Assembly: GCA_046594445.1 (NCBI GenBank)
Contig: JBKJSM010000070.1
Coordinates: forward strand, 3,864-67,863
Direction of reading: 5' to 3'
DNA: 64,000 nucleotides
DNA from: Gaiellasilicea sp046594445
GTDB lineage: Bacteria; Actinomycetota; Thermoleophilia; Gaiellales; Gaiellaceae
Shown here: one piece after another, positions 23,654-34,312 of the stretch
How positions within the stretch are numbered: the stretch's first letter is position 1
Layout of the letters: each line of letters opens with the position of its first letter
Notes under the pieces: generated by a model
Databases searched by the model: none
What the model was told of the DNA's origin: nothing
What the model saw: the letters and a program-made list of their open reading frames with translations, nothing else
Program-made: the position numbers and the translations under genes

Positions 23654-24356
23654 GAGTGGCCGTCGCGAGCGCGACGCGCGTCATCCGGTCTACGGCGGCC
23701 TTCATCTCGTCGTCCGAGATCCGCGTGAACTCGCCCTCGACGACGATGTCGCTGACGACCAGCAGGCATCCCGACTGGACGCCGCGGAGCGCGCCGACGG
23801 TGAAGAGCGCTGCTGCTTCCATCTCGACGGCGAGGACGCCGCGCTTCGACCAGCGCTCGTACTGCCCCTCGTCCGGGTTGTAGAAGAGGTCGCTCGAGAC
23901 GATCGGGCCGACGTGCATCTCCTGGCCCATCTCCTTCGCCACGTGCACCGCGCCGTGGATCAGCTCCCAGCTGGCGGTCGGGCAGTGCGGCTCGTTCGCG
24001 ACCAGGTGCATCGCGGTCGAGTCCGCGGGGACGGCGGAGAGGGCGACGATCATGTCGCCGAGCTTGTGGTGCGGCTGGAGCCCGCCGCAGGTGCCGACGC
24101 GCAGGAGCTTCTTGACGCCGAGCTGGACGAGCTCCTCGAAGACGATCGTCGCGCCCGGGCAGCCCATGCCGGTGCCCTGCACCGAGACCGGCTTGCCCTC
24201 CCACGAGCCCGTGTAGCCGAGCAGGCCGCGCTCGGAGTTGCGCTGGACGACATCGTCGAGGTACGTCTCGGCGATGTACTTCGCCCGCAGCGGGTCTCCG
24301 GGGAGGAGGCACGCGTCCGCGTACTCGCCCGGCTCTGCTCTCACGTGGATCGGCAT
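23649..24356 (-). CDS. deoD: Purine nucleoside phosphorylase, DeoD type
   Basis: A 235-residue hexameric-type phosphorylase. Motifs: CLLPGDPLRAKYIAETYL, ERGLLGYTGSWEGKPVSVQG, TGMGCPGATIVFEELV (phosphate site), LLRVGTCGGLQ, AVEMEAAALFTV (ribose-binding Glu) and VVSDIVVEGEFTRISDDEM (catalytic Asp). It splits purine nucleosides with phosphate in the salvage pathway. An in-frame reading begins 14 codons earlier, but the ATG at 24356, with TAGGGT seven bases upstream (24369-24364), gives the normal DeoD N-terminus (MPIHVRAEPGEYADACLLPG). Divergent from the GNAT gene. Confidence 0.9.
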   Translation of the reverse strand: MPIHVRAEPGEYADACLLPGDPLRAKYIAETYLDDVVQRNSERGLLGYTGSWEGKPVSVQGTGMGCPGATIVFEELVQLGVKKLLRVGTCGGLQPHHKLGDMIVALSAVPADSTAMHLVANEPHCPTASWELIHGAVHVAKEMGQEMHVGPIVSSDLFYNPDEGQYERWSKRGVLAVEMEAAALFTVGALRGVQSGCLLVVSDIVVEGEFTRISDDEMKAAVDRMTRVALATATH

Positions 24357-24387
24357 CCGGGCAACCCTATCGGGCAGGATCACAGCC

Positions 24388-25167
24388 GTGGCGCACATGC
24401 CTGAGCCCCCCCTCGAGCAGATCCTCCGCTACTGCGCGGAGGACCCGATCGAGCGCGTGTTTCTGGAGGATGCGGCCCGCCGCGGGATCGGCCGCTTCGC
24501 CGGCGTCGAGGAGGACGGTCGTCTCGTTGCGCTCTGCCACATGGGCGCGAACGTCGTTCCCTCCGGCAGCGGCTGCGGTGCGTTCGCGGACGCCGCGATC
24601 CGCGCGCGGGCGCGGATGCTGATCGGCGAGGAGGCTGCCGTGACCGACCTCTGGGACGCGGTGAAGCGAAAGCTGCCGGCCCCGCGCGAGGACCGGCCGC
24701 GCCAGCCGGTCTACTCGATCTCCGATGCCCCGGAGCCCGGCGACACGGGCCTCCGGCCTGCCGAGGTCGGCGACCTCGACCTGCTCGTTCCCGCCTGTGC
24801 GCGCGCACACGAGGTGGAGCTCGGGATCGACCCGCTCGACCGCGACCCCGAGGGCTTCCGCTGGCGCACGCGCGCGCAGATCGAGCAGGGGCGCTCCTGG
24901 CTCTGGGCCGACGACGGCGTCGTCCTCTTCAAGGCGGAGGCCTCTGCGTGGACGCCCGAGGCGGTGCAGCTGCAGCAGGTGTGGACCGACCCCGAGGCGC
25001 GCGGCGCCGGCCACGCGGAGCGTGGTCTACGCGACCTGATCCGGCTCCTGCTCGAGCGCGTACCGCGCGTCTGCCTGTTCGTCCGGGCCGACAACGGCGT
25101 CGCGATCCGGCTCTACGACAAGGTCGGGATGGAGCACGTGCTCGACTACCGCTCGGTTCTGCTGTGA
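24388..25167 (+). CDS. DUF4081/GNAT acetyltransferase
   Basis: A 259-residue two-part protein. The first ~110 residues (IGRFAGVEEDGRLVALCHMG, GCGAFADAAIRARARMLIG) match the DUF4081 layout found before GNAT domains in actinobacteria. The second ~150 residues are a GNAT domain: VVLFKAEASAWTPEAVQLQQ, VWTDPEARGAGHAERGLRDL (acetyl-CoA binding turn), CLFVRADNGVAIRLYDKVGM. It transfers an acetyl group to an unknown amine. The start is either GTG 24388 or ATG 24397. The stop overlaps the histidine phosphatase start, so it belongs to a four-gene operon leading into tilS and hpt. Confidence 0.75.
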   Translation: MAHMPEPPLEQILRYCAEDPIERVFLEDAARRGIGRFAGVEEDGRLVALCHMGANVVPSGSGCGAFADAAIRARARMLIGEEAAVTDLWDAVKRKLPAPREDRPRQPVYSISDAPEPGDTGLRPAEVGDLDLLVPACARAHEVELGIDPLDRDPEGFRWRTRAQIEQGRSWLWADDGVVLFKAEASAWTPEAVQLQQVWTDPEARGAGHAERGLRDLIRLLLERVPRVCLFVRADNGVAIRLYDKVGMEHVLDYRSVLL

Positions 25168-25748
25168 GGGAGCTCGTCCTCGCTCGGCACGCCGAGTCCG
25201 AGTGGAACGTCCTCGAACGGCTGAACGGCGATCCCTCAGTCCGGGTCAGGCTGACCGAGGCCGGGCGCGCGCATGCGCGGGCGCTCGGCGAGGCAGCGGG
25301 TCCCGTCGACCTCGTGGCTCACAGCCAGCTCGGGCGGACACGCGAGACGGCGAAGCTGGCCTGGCCCGGCTTGCCCCTGCTCGAACTGCCGGAGCTGAAC
25401 GAGTTCTCCTTCGGGCGCTTCGAGGGGACGCTCTGGGCCGAAGGCTTCGACCACTGGGTTCTCACGTCGACCCCCGTAGACGACGTTCCCGGAGGTGGGG
25501 AGAGCCGCCTAACCGGAGTGAAGCGGTTCGTTCGCGGCTACCGGATCCTGCTCGACCGCCCGGAAGACCGCATCGCGGTCGTCACCCACGGAGCGCCCGT
25601 GCGCTACGTCCTGCTCGCGCTCGAGGGCAAGCCGCCCGCTGCCGTGTTGGAGGGAGTCGATCGCGCGAAGCCCTTCACGATCTCCGCGGAACGGCTCACC
25701 CAGGCCGTCGAGGTGCTCGAAACGTGGGCTGCGGCGCCCGCCTGGTGA
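25164..25748 (+). CDS. Histidine phosphatase (phosphoglycerate-mutase-like)
   Basis: A 194-residue protein with ELVLARHAESEWNVLERL (phospho-accepting His in ARHAESEWN), HSQLGRTRETAKLAW (second Arg), ELNEFSFGRFEGTLW (the catalytic Glu loop) and VVTHGAPVRYVLLAL (second His). These make it a member of the histidine phosphatase branch 1. The substrate is unknown (phosphosugar, nucleotide or cobalamin precursor). The GTG start overlaps the GNAT stop by 4 nt; the stop is 12 nt before tilS. Confidence 0.8.
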   Translation: MRELVLARHAESEWNVLERLNGDPSVRVRLTEAGRAHARALGEAAGPVDLVAHSQLGRTRETAKLAWPGLPLLELPELNEFSFGRFEGTLWAEGFDHWVLTSTPVDDVPGGGESRLTGVKRFVRGYRILLDRPEDRIAVVTHGAPVRYVLLALEGKPPAAVLEGVDRAKPFTISAERLTQAVEVLETWAAAPAW

Positions 25749-25759
25749 GGCACACTGAA

Positions 25760-26719
25760 GTGGTGCTCGACCGCCTCGAAGCCTTTATCCGGGAGCGTGG
25801 CTTGATCGGGCCGGGCGGCGAGGTCACCTGCCTTGTCTCCGGCGGCGCCGACTCGGCCTGTCTCTGGCACGCGCTCGGCGAGCTCGGCTACCGCGTCTCG
25901 GCGCTGCACGTGGCGCACGGCCTGCGCGGCGCCGAGTCGGAGGAGGACGCCCAGTTCTGCCGACAGGCGTTCGACGCCGAGGTCGTCGAGGCGCTTGGCG
26001 CAACCGAAGCGGAGCTGCGCGACCTGCGCTACTCGTTCGCCACCGACCGGCTGCGCGCGACCGGGCACACGGCGTCCGACCAGGTCGAGTCGGTGCTGCT
26101 CGGTCTCGTCGCCTCGGGCAGCCCGCAGCGGATCAAGGCGAAGCGCGAGGACGGCGTCGTCCGGCCCCTGCTCGGCGTCTGGCGCGAGGAGACGCGGGCC
26201 TGGTGCGACGAGCGGGGCCTGCCCTACCGCGAGGACTCCTCGAATCCGGAGACGAAGCGCGGCCTCATCCGCGCCGAGATCCTGCCGCTCCTCGAGCGGC
26301 TCGATCCGCGCGCCCGCACGTCGCTGCTCGCGCTCGCCGACGAGCGCCCGCGGCTTCCCCGGGCGCTCGAGCGCACGCTTGCCGAGTTGCTCGCCGACCG
26401 CGCGGGCACGAAGTCGGCTGACCTCGGCGGCGGCGTCCGCGCAGTCCGCGAGTACGGGTCGCTGCGGCTCGAGGGTGCGGTGCAGTGGGGGCCGTGGACG
26501 ATCGAGTCCGACGTGGGCGGCCTCGAGGTCCGCGGCCGGCGTCCGGGGGATCGCCTCGCAGGCCGCTCGAAGAAAGTGCAGGATCTCCTCGTGGACGCGA
26601 AGGTGCCGAAGACGGAGCGCGACGGCTGGCCGCTCGTCGTCAGCGGCGAGGAAGTTGTCGCGATTCCAGGTGTGGCCGAGGCCCCCGGCTGGGAAGGAGC
26701 GGTGACGTGGAGACGGTGA
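25760..26719 (+). CDS. tilS: tRNA(Ile)-lysidine synthase
   Basis: A 319-residue protein with the N-type ATP pyrophosphatase loop VTCLVSGGADSACLWHALG (SGGxDS), ALHVAHGLRGAESEEDAQFC, ATGHTASDQVESVLLGLVAS, VVRPLLGVWREETRAWC and the YREDSSNPETKRGLIRAEIL motif. A short C-terminal domain (GLEVRGRRPGDRLAGRSKKV, LLVDAKVPKTERDGWPLVV) matches TilS_C. It changes cytidine 34 of tRNA-Ile(CAU) to lysidine, which is essential. The GTG at 25760 has GAGG nine bases before it; GTG 25745 (overlapping the phosphatase stop) and 25763 are alternatives. tilS-hpt-ftsH is a conserved bacterial gene order. Confidence 0.9.
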   Translation: MVLDRLEAFIRERGLIGPGGEVTCLVSGGADSACLWHALGELGYRVSALHVAHGLRGAESEEDAQFCRQAFDAEVVEALGATEAELRDLRYSFATDRLRATGHTASDQVESVLLGLVASGSPQRIKAKREDGVVRPLLGVWREETRAWCDERGLPYREDSSNPETKRGLIRAEILPLLERLDPRARTSLLALADERPRLPRALERTLAELLADRAGTKSADLGGGVRAVREYGSLRLEGAVQWGPWTIESDVGGLEVRGRRPGDRLAGRSKKVQDLLVDAKVPKTERDGWPLVVSGEEVVAIPGVAEAPGWEGAVTWRR

Positions 26720-27258
26720 AGGACGCCGTAGGAGAGATCCTGATCGAGGAGGAGCCGCTGCAGGCGCGGATCGCCGAGCTTGGAGTCGAGATCTCGCAGG
26801 CCTACGAGGGGCGCGACCTCCTGCTCGTGGGCGTGCTCAAGGGCGCCGTCTTCTTCATGGCCGACTTGATGCGCGAGCTGACGATTCCCTGCGAGATCGA
26901 CTTCATGGCGATCTCGAGCTACGGCGCGGCCACCGACTCCTCCGGTGTCGTCCGCATCCTGAAGGACCTCGACGCGAACATCGCCGGCCGTGACGTCCTC
27001 GTCGTCGAGGACATCATCGACTCCGGATTGACGCTGTCCTACCTGATGCGGAGCCTGAAAGCGCGCAAGCCTGCCTCGCTCGAGATCTGCGCCCTGCTGA
27101 CCAAGCCCGACCGGCGCGAGATCGAGGTCCCGGTCAAGTTCGTGGGCTTCGAGATCCCGAACAAGTTCGTGATCGGCTACGGGCTCGACTTCGCCGAGCG
27201 CTACCGCAACCTTCCCTACGTCGCGGTGCTCCACCCGGACCTGATTCCGCCGCATTAA
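26707..27258 (+). CDS. hpt: Hypoxanthine phosphoribosyltransferase
   Basis: A 183-residue protein. LLLVGVLKGAVFFMADLMRE is the N-terminal PRTase loop, FMAISSYGAATDSSGVVRIL the flexible loop, and DVLVVEDIIDSGLTLSYLM the PRPP-binding motif. FVGFEIPNKFVIGYGLDFAE, ERYRNLPYVAVL ends the fold. It makes IMP/GMP from hypoxanthine/guanine and PRPP. The GTG at 26707 has an AAGGAG site seven bases upstream and overlaps the tilS end by 13 nt; GTG 26716 is possible. It sits between tilS and ftsH as in many bacteria. Confidence 0.92.
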   Translation: METVKDAVGEILIEEEPLQARIAELGVEISQAYEGRDLLLVGVLKGAVFFMADLMRELTIPCEIDFMAISSYGAATDSSGVVRILKDLDANIAGRDVLVVEDIIDSGLTLSYLMRSLKARKPASLEICALLTKPDRREIEVPVKFVGFEIPNKFVIGYGLDFAERYRNLPYVAVLHPDLIPPH

Positions 27259-27335
27259 CAGGGTATTACGGCTCCGTATCCAATCTGTGAGGCGGAGGGT
27301 TTGCAGCAACAAGGCTGCTACCCTCCTTTGACCCT

Positions 27336-29278
<1,943 letters not shown>

Positions 29279-29282
<4 letters not shown>

Positions 29283-29824
29283 CTCTTCGGCTGAGACCGC
29301 GCCGCGAGCGCGAGCAGGAGCAGCGCGACGACCGCGGCCGTTGCGCCGAGCAAATCGACCGCCGGGCCAGCGGCCTGGACGGCCTCGACGATCGCGAGCA
29401 GCACGACGCCGAACGTCGTCACGCCCACCAACAGCCCCGCGAGCAGAGCGAGGCGGCGCGGGTACGCCCCAGGCTCGTCGGTGACGTCGCTGCGCAGCTC
29501 GAGCGACCAGTAGCTCAGCTCGGCGACGGCGAGCATCGCACCGGCTACGAGCGGGGCGCGGCTGTCGAGCCCCGCTCCCTCGACCCCGAGGAGCGCGACG
29601 TACTCGGCTCCGAGCAGCACGACCGCGGCGGGAACCGCCAGGGCGATACGCGTCGCCAGGCCCGCTGCCAAGAGCAGTGCGGCCAAAACGCACGCAGTCG
29701 CGTTCCCCTGCACGAGCAGGGGCTCCTCGGCCGCGATCGCGAGCCAGGCACCGAGTCCGGCAGCGGTCAGAACCGCACCGACCGCCGCTCCTAGACGTGT
29801 GCGAGCCGCGCGTGACGACGGAAT
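29279..29824 (-). CDS. Polytopic membrane protein, probable ATT start
   Basis: About 181 residues with five hydrophobic helices, beginning RLGAAVGAVLTAAGLGAWLA and ending LLGATAAVVALLLLALAARS. No family was recognised. It follows the DUF58 gene in the MoxR operon. The reading frame has no ATG, GTG or TTG near the first helix. The best candidate start is ATT at 29824, with a strong purine run (GAGGGGGTGAG) just upstream and a 34-nt overlap with the DUF58 gene. A CTG after the DUF58 stop is another possibility. The frame itself is well supported by its hydrophobic pattern. Confidence 0.55.
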
Positions 29825-31077
29825 GCTCTCACCCCCTCGAGTGACGCATCGACCGGAATGTCGTCGCTCCAGGTCGCGACCGCCACGCCGATGCGCTCGT
29901 ACCGTGCGCGCAGCTCGTCGCGCCGCAGCAGCCAGAGGCGGTGCGCGAGCCGGTCTGCCTCGGTCGGGCCGGGCGTCGTAAAGCCGACGGGGGAGACCTC
30001 GAGGATCGCGAGGTCGTACCGGCGCGAGCGCAGGTCGGCGAGCGCCTCGACGGCGCGGCGGTCCAGCAGCGGCGTCACGGCGAGGATCAGCGCCTGCGGC
30101 GGCAGCATCCGCGCGGGAATGATCGACGCGTCCTTCCAGGCGTAGCTGAAGACGATCTCGGACTCGAGCAGCGCGTCGACGATCCGGTAGCGCTGCGCCT
30201 CGCCCATTCCCGGCACGAGCCACTGCAGGCTGCCGCCGAAGGAGACCAGCCCGACGCGGTCGCGGCGCTCCAGGTACCGCGTTGCGAGCGTGGCCGTGAC
30301 GCGCACGGCGAGGTCGAGCGTCGAGCGCGTGCCGGTTCGCGCGTCGGCGAACGTGTCGAGGAAGAGGATCACGTCCGCGTTCCGCTCGGGGTGGCGGTCG
30401 TTCACGACGAGCGCGCCACCTGCTCCCAGCGTACGGGCGCTCGCGCGCCAGTTGATCGAGCGGACGCGATCCCCCGGCGCGAACTCCCTCAGATCCGCGA
30501 ACTCGAGGCCTTCGCCCTTTTGGCGCGCGACCTCGTTCCCAGCGAAGGGCTGTGCCGAAACCGGTTGCACGATCCGGCGCAGCGTCTCCGGCAGCGGGTA
30601 CACCCGCAATCGCGTTCGCAGGTCGACATGCGACTCCCAGACGACGAGGCCGAGGCGGTCACGGCCCCGAAGGCGCACGTCTCCGAGCTCGTAGTTCCCC
30701 CAGCGCGCACAGCGGAGCTTCAGCTCGAGCTCCCTTTCGTCGTTCGAGGCAAGGCGGATCGAGACGACGTTGGACCCTTCTGCGACCTCCAATCCGTCCG
30801 GCACGATCACCAGCAGCTCGAGCCGCTCCACCGGCGCGAGCGAAGCGACCGTCACGCGAACGACGATCTCCTCCTGCTCGAGCACTCGTTCCCGGTCCGT
30901 GCTCATCCAGACCCGCACCTCGGGCAGGCGCGTCAGCCGTAGGCCGACTGCGAGCGGGATCGCGAAGGGCGCCGCCAGCACGGCGAGCTCGGGCCGGCGA
31001 AGCGCGAGGGCCGCGAGCAGGAAGAGCGCCGTCAGCGCCGAGTACGCAGCCACGCGCGGCGACGCCGCGCCGGTCAT
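29791..31077 (-). CDS. DUF58 family protein
   Basis: A 428-residue protein. Two hydrophobic segments at the N-terminus (SALTALFLLAALALRRPELA, VLAAPFAIPLAVGL), a beta domain (LEQEEIVVRVTVASLAPVER), and then the DUF58 signature EFAPGDRVRSINWRASARTL followed by GGALVVNDRHPERNADVILF and the von Willebrand-like LDTFADARTGTRSTLDLAVR. The C-terminal part finishes the vWA-like fold. DUF58 proteins co-occur with MoxR ATPases and are thought to work as chaperone-like partners in envelope processes. It starts 10 nt after the MoxR stop, so the operon is DUF4129, small membrane protein, MoxR, DUF58, membrane protein. Confidence 0.85.
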   Translation of the reverse strand: MTGAASPRVAAYSALTALFLLAALALRRPELAVLAAPFAIPLAVGLRLTRLPEVRVWMSTDRERVLEQEEIVVRVTVASLAPVERLELLVIVPDGLEVAEGSNVVSIRLASNDERELELKLRCARWGNYELGDVRLRGRDRLGLVVWESHVDLRTRLRVYPLPETLRRIVQPVSAQPFAGNEVARQKGEGLEFADLREFAPGDRVRSINWRASARTLGAGGALVVNDRHPERNADVILFLDTFADARTGTRSTLDLAVRVTATLATRYLERRDRVGLVSFGGSLQWLVPGMGEAQRYRIVDALLESEIVFSYAWKDASIIPARMLPPQALILAVTPLLDRRAVEALADLRSRRYDLAILEVSPVGFTTPGPTEADRLAHRLWLLRRDELRARYERIGVAVATWSDDIPVDASLEGVRAFRRHARLAHV

Positions 31078-31087
31078 TCAGCCCCGG

Positions 31088-32059
31088 TCATTCGGAGTTG
31101 GGGGCAGGCTCGTCCGCAGCCGGCGTCGGTACGCGTTCGAGCAGCTCGCGGACGACGTCCTCGGCCGACACCCGCTGCACCCAAAGCTCGGGCTTCAGCA
31201 TCAGCCGGTGTGCGAGCGCGGGGACGGCGACCGACTTGACGTCGTCCGGCGTGACGAAGTCCCTCCCGGCGAGCGCCGCCTTGCACCGCGAGAGCTTGAG
31301 CAGCGCCAGGCTTCCTCGGGGGCTCGCTCCGACCGCCGTCGACCCGCTCGTCCGTGTCGCACCTACGAGGTCGACGATGTAACCGCCGACCGCCTCCCCG
31401 ACGTGCACGTCCTCGATCGCCGCCTGCAGCTCGAGGAGCCCGGCGGCGTCTGTCACGCGGTTCAGCTCGACCTCGTCCTCGCGCCGCTCCAGCCGGCGGA
31501 CCAGCACCTCCCACTCGTCTGCCGGGCTCGGGTAGCCGAACGAGACCCGGAGGAGGAAGCGGTCGAGCTGCGCTTCCGGCAGCGGGTACGTGCCCTCGTA
31601 CTCGATCGGGTTCTGCGTGGCGAGGACGAGAAACGGCCGCGCGAGCGGATGGGTGACTCCCTCGATCGTCACCTGCCGCTCCTGCATCGCCTCAAGCAGC
31701 GCCGCCTGTGTCTTCGGCGGCGCGCGGTTGATCTCGTCGGCGAGGAGGAGGTTCGCGAAGATCGGGCCCGGCCTGAACTCGAAGTCTGCATCGCGCTGGT
31801 TCCAGATCGAGGAGCCGGTGACGTCCGAGGGCATCAGGTCGGGCGTGAACTGGATCCGGTTGAAGCCGATGCTCGTCACCTGGGCGAATGAGCGGGCGGT
31901 CAGCGTCTTCGCGAGGCCGGGATAGTCCTCGAGCAGCACGTGCCCGTCGGCCAGAAGGCCCATCAATACGAGCTCGAGCGCCTCCCGCTTGCCGACGACG
32001 GCGCGTTCGACCTCGTCAAGGATCCGCCCCGCCTCGGCCTGGACGGACGCGAGTTGCAC
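31088..32059 (-). CDS. MoxR family AAA+ ATPase
   Basis: A 323-residue protein from the GTG at 32059, which overlaps the last base of the upstream stop. Motifs: VGKREALELVLMGLLADGHV, LLEDYPGLAKTLTARSFAQV (Walker A of MoxR type), DLMPSDVTGSSIWNQ, LLLADEINRAPPKTQAALLE (Walker B), ALLEAMQERQVTIEGVTHPL, FLVLATQNPIEYEGTYPLPE and AQLDRFLLRVSFGYPS (sensor 1 and arginine finger). A lid domain follows. MoxR proteins act with vWA/DUF58 partners to insert cofactors or mature complexes. Longer in-frame readings to 32164 run into the neighbour and lack conservation. Confidence 0.88.
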   Translation of the reverse strand: MQLASVQAEAGRILDEVERAVVGKREALELVLMGLLADGHVLLEDYPGLAKTLTARSFAQVTSIGFNRIQFTPDLMPSDVTGSSIWNQRDADFEFRPGPIFANLLLADEINRAPPKTQAALLEAMQERQVTIEGVTHPLARPFLVLATQNPIEYEGTYPLPEAQLDRFLLRVSFGYPSPADEWEVLVRRLERREDEVELNRVTDAAGLLELQAAIEDVHVGEAVGGYIVDLVGATRTSGSTAVGASPRGSLALLKLSRCKAALAGRDFVTPDDVKSVAVPALAHRLMLKPELWVQRVSAEDVVRELLERVPTPAADEPAPNSE

Positions 32060-32577
32060 TAGAGGCTCTCCAGCGAGGCGACGACGGTGCGAAGCCGCTC
32101 GAGCCGGATCCCGGGGGCGAAGCGGTCGTTCGGCGGCTCGCGGTCGTGGCGGACGAGCTCCCACGTCTCTTCGCCGAGGGCGCGCCGAGCAGCGCCGGGC
32201 TCGGCGTCGAGACCGATCCCCCGCCGGGACGCCAGGAGCTCGCCCGCAGTGCGGCGAAGCGAGGGGCGCAGGCGGTAGTGCAGGTCGAACGCGGTTGTCA
32301 TCCCGAGCGCAACCTCACGCTCGATCTGGGCGAGCTCCGGCAGCCGCTCCTCGCGACGGACGCGCCTGCGCAGCGCGGAGTCGAACGGGGAAGCGCCGGC
32401 GGAAGGATGCGCAGCCCGCACGGCGGCCACGAGCTGGAAGAGCCCGAACGCCGCGATGGCCAGCACGTAGACGTGGAGAATCAGCTCCCTGCGCCCGGCC
32501 AGTGCCACGAGCAGGACGATCGCGCCGACGGTGAGCAGCGCAGGCAGGTGGGCAAGCCGGTAGAGCCGCGCGGTCAC
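32059..32577 (-). CDS. Membrane protein of the MoxR operon
   Basis: A 172-residue protein with two membrane helices near residues 8-28 (LAHLPALLTVGAIVLLVALA) and 32-52 (LILHVYVLAIAAFGLFQLVA), then a cytoplasmic part of charged helices (RREERLPELAQIEREVALGM and TAFDLHYRLRPSLRRTAGEL). The family is not recognised. The same kind of short protein is common between DUF4129 and MoxR genes in actinobacteria. It overlaps the DUF4129 stop by 4 nt and the MoxR start by 1 nt. Confidence 0.65.
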   Translation of the reverse strand: MTARLYRLAHLPALLTVGAIVLLVALAGRRELILHVYVLAIAAFGLFQLVAAVRAAHPSAGASPFDSALRRRVRREERLPELAQIEREVALGMTTAFDLHYRLRPSLRRTAGELLASRRGIGLDAEPGAARRALGEETWELVRHDREPPNDRFAPGIRLERLRTVVASLESL

Positions 32578-33494
32578 CGCGCCGCCCGTTCCCGCAGCCC
32601 CTGCAACGCCGCGGTTCGCTCCTGCTCGGCGAGCGCCCTCGCCGCGGCCAGGTCGTCCCGCACGTCTTCCAGGGCGGTGATCGCCTGCTCCTTCATCTCG
32701 AGTCCCACCGCATGCTGGGAGAACCTAGCCCTTTCGAACAGCTCGGTCAGCTTGCGGGCCGCCGGCGGGCCGACCGAGAGCTCGGCGAGCATGCGCGCCA
32801 GATATTCGAGCGGCGCTTCCGACGGGCGCCGAGGCAGGCCGTGTGCGGCCAGCACGCGCTCGAGCCGGGCGTACGCGGCGATCACAGCACGGCGCGGATC
32901 GGGCTCCGCCCGGAGATCGTCGAGCGACTCGTCGACCGCCGCTGCGACCGCCGCGGCCAGGGCGCGGCCGCCGCTTTCGCCTCTCGCGCGGCGCCGGGAG
33001 CGCCTCGCCCACCAGGCGCCGAACACGGCGATCCCGATGAGCGCCAGCGTCACGAGGACCGGGATCCAGGCGAACTGCGCCTCATAGCCTTCTCCGGAGA
33101 CACCGGTCGTCAGGCCCCGGTCGGAGCCTGCGGCCCCCGGGGTCTTCGGCTCCGGGATCCGGATCCGGCGCCCTCCGAGATCGCGCGCGAACAGCAGCAC
33201 GACACCCACGAGCACAACCATCCCGAGCCAGTTCCGCCAGTTGCGCGCAGTGGTCGCGGCAGCACCGGAATTCGCCCGGTTGAGCACGAGCAGGTACACG
33301 AACAAGATCGCCCCGGCGACGAGTGAGACCACGTACAAGGTCAAAAGGAGGTCGACGAGCGTGTCGGCCGGCCTGCTCGTGCCGCCGTCGCCCGTGGCCG
33401 TCGACCCCCGCGACGCGACTGCGACCAGGATGAGGGCCGTGAGCACCCCGATTCCCGTCAGGAGGGCCTTCGGGCCTCGCGCGTTACTCTCCAT
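32574..33494 (-). CDS. DUF4129-like membrane protein
   Basis: A 306-residue protein from the ATG at 33494. Four hydrophobic segments are seen (ALLTGIGVLTALILVAVASR, LTLYVVSLVAGAILFVYLLV, WLGMVVLVGVVLLFARDLGG, IPVLVTLALIGIAVFGAWWA). The soluble C-terminus has RRAVIAAYARLERVLAAHGL and PRRPSEAPLEYLARML, which match DUF4129, the domain that follows transglutaminase-like domains in other operons; LTELFERARFSQHAV ends it. It is the first gene of the MoxR operon and nearly touches the divergent folP start (33500), so their promoters lie in each other's genes. An in-frame start 6 codons earlier exists but overlaps folP. Confidence 0.7.
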   Translation of the reverse strand: MESNARGPKALLTGIGVLTALILVAVASRGSTATGDGGTSRPADTLVDLLLTLYVVSLVAGAILFVYLLVLNRANSGAAATTARNWRNWLGMVVLVGVVLLFARDLGGRRIRIPEPKTPGAAGSDRGLTTGVSGEGYEAQFAWIPVLVTLALIGIAVFGAWWARRSRRRARGESGGRALAAAVAAAVDESLDDLRAEPDPRRAVIAAYARLERVLAAHGLPRRPSEAPLEYLARMLAELSVGPPAARKLTELFERARFSQHAVGLEMKEQAITALEDVRDDLAAARALAEQERTAALQGLRERAAR

Positions 33495-33499
33495 GCAGG

Positions 33500-34312
33500 G
33501 TGAGACGCGCACCGATGGAGGAACGTTTGCAGCGCCCGGCCGTGATGGGGATCGTGAACGTGACGCCCGACAGCTTCTCAGACGGCGGCGCGCACCACGA
33601 CCCGCACGCCGCCGAGGCTGCCGCGCGCAGGATGGTGGAGGAGGGAGCTGCGATCGTGGACGTCGGCGGTGAGTCGACCCGTCCGGGATCTACGGGCGTG
33701 ACGCTCGACGAGGAGTTGCGTCGCATCGTCCCCGTGCTCGAAGCCCTCGACGGGCTGCCCGTCTCGATCGACACGGCCAAGGCGGAGGTGGCGCGCCGTG
33801 CGATCGAGCTCGGTGCCGAGCTCGTCAACGACGTCACGGCGCTTCGGGGCGACCCCGAGCTCGCGGGGGTGGTGGCGGAGGGCGGCGCCTACCTCTGCCT
33901 GATGCACATGCAGGGCGAGCCGCGCACGATGCAGGACGCTCCGCGCTACGACGACGTCGCCTCCGAGGTGACCGCATTTCTCGAGGAGCGGCTCTCCTTC
34001 GCCGTGGCCGCCGGAGTCCCGGAGGAGCATGTCTGCCTCGACCCGGGGATCGGCTTCGGCAAGACCGGCGCGCAGAACTTCGAGCTGATCCGGCGGCTCG
34101 ACGTCCTGCTCGCGCTGGGGCGGCCGGTGCTCGTCGGGCTTTCGCGAAAGAGCTCGCTCGGCCGGCTCTTCGACCCGGAAGCGCGCACGGGCAGCCTCGC
34201 GGCCTCGCTCGGCGCGGCCGTCGCGGCTTACGAACGGGGCGCTTCGATCTTCCGCGTCCACGACGTCCGTGAGCATGTCGAGGCGCTCGTGACTGCGGAG
34301 GCGGTCTCGTGA
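33500..34312 (+). CDS. folP: Dihydropteroate synthase
   Basis: A 270-residue TIM-barrel enzyme. VMGIVNVTPDSFSDGG (pterin/pABA signature 1), IVDVGGESTRPGSTGVTLDE (signature 2), VSIDTAKAEVARRAIELGAE, LVNDVTALRGD, CLMHMQGEPRTMQDAP, VCLDPGIGFGKT, VLVGLSRKSSLGRLF and SIFRVHDVREHVEAL are all present. It joins pABA to the pterin diphosphate. The GTG at 33500 stands nine bases after a TACTCT box (33485-33490); an ATG at 33515 is also possible. It is followed by folB and folK with 4-nt overlaps. folE, often found before folP in actinobacteria, is missing here. Confidence 0.93.
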   Translation: MRRAPMEERLQRPAVMGIVNVTPDSFSDGGAHHDPHAAEAAARRMVEEGAAIVDVGGESTRPGSTGVTLDEELRRIVPVLEALDGLPVSIDTAKAEVARRAIELGAELVNDVTALRGDPELAGVVAEGGAYLCLMHMQGEPRTMQDAPRYDDVASEVTAFLEERLSFAVAAGVPEEHVCLDPGIGFGKTGAQNFELIRRLDVLLALGRPVLVGLSRKSSLGRLFDPEARTGSLAASLGAAVAAYERGASIFRVHDVREHVEALVTAEAVS

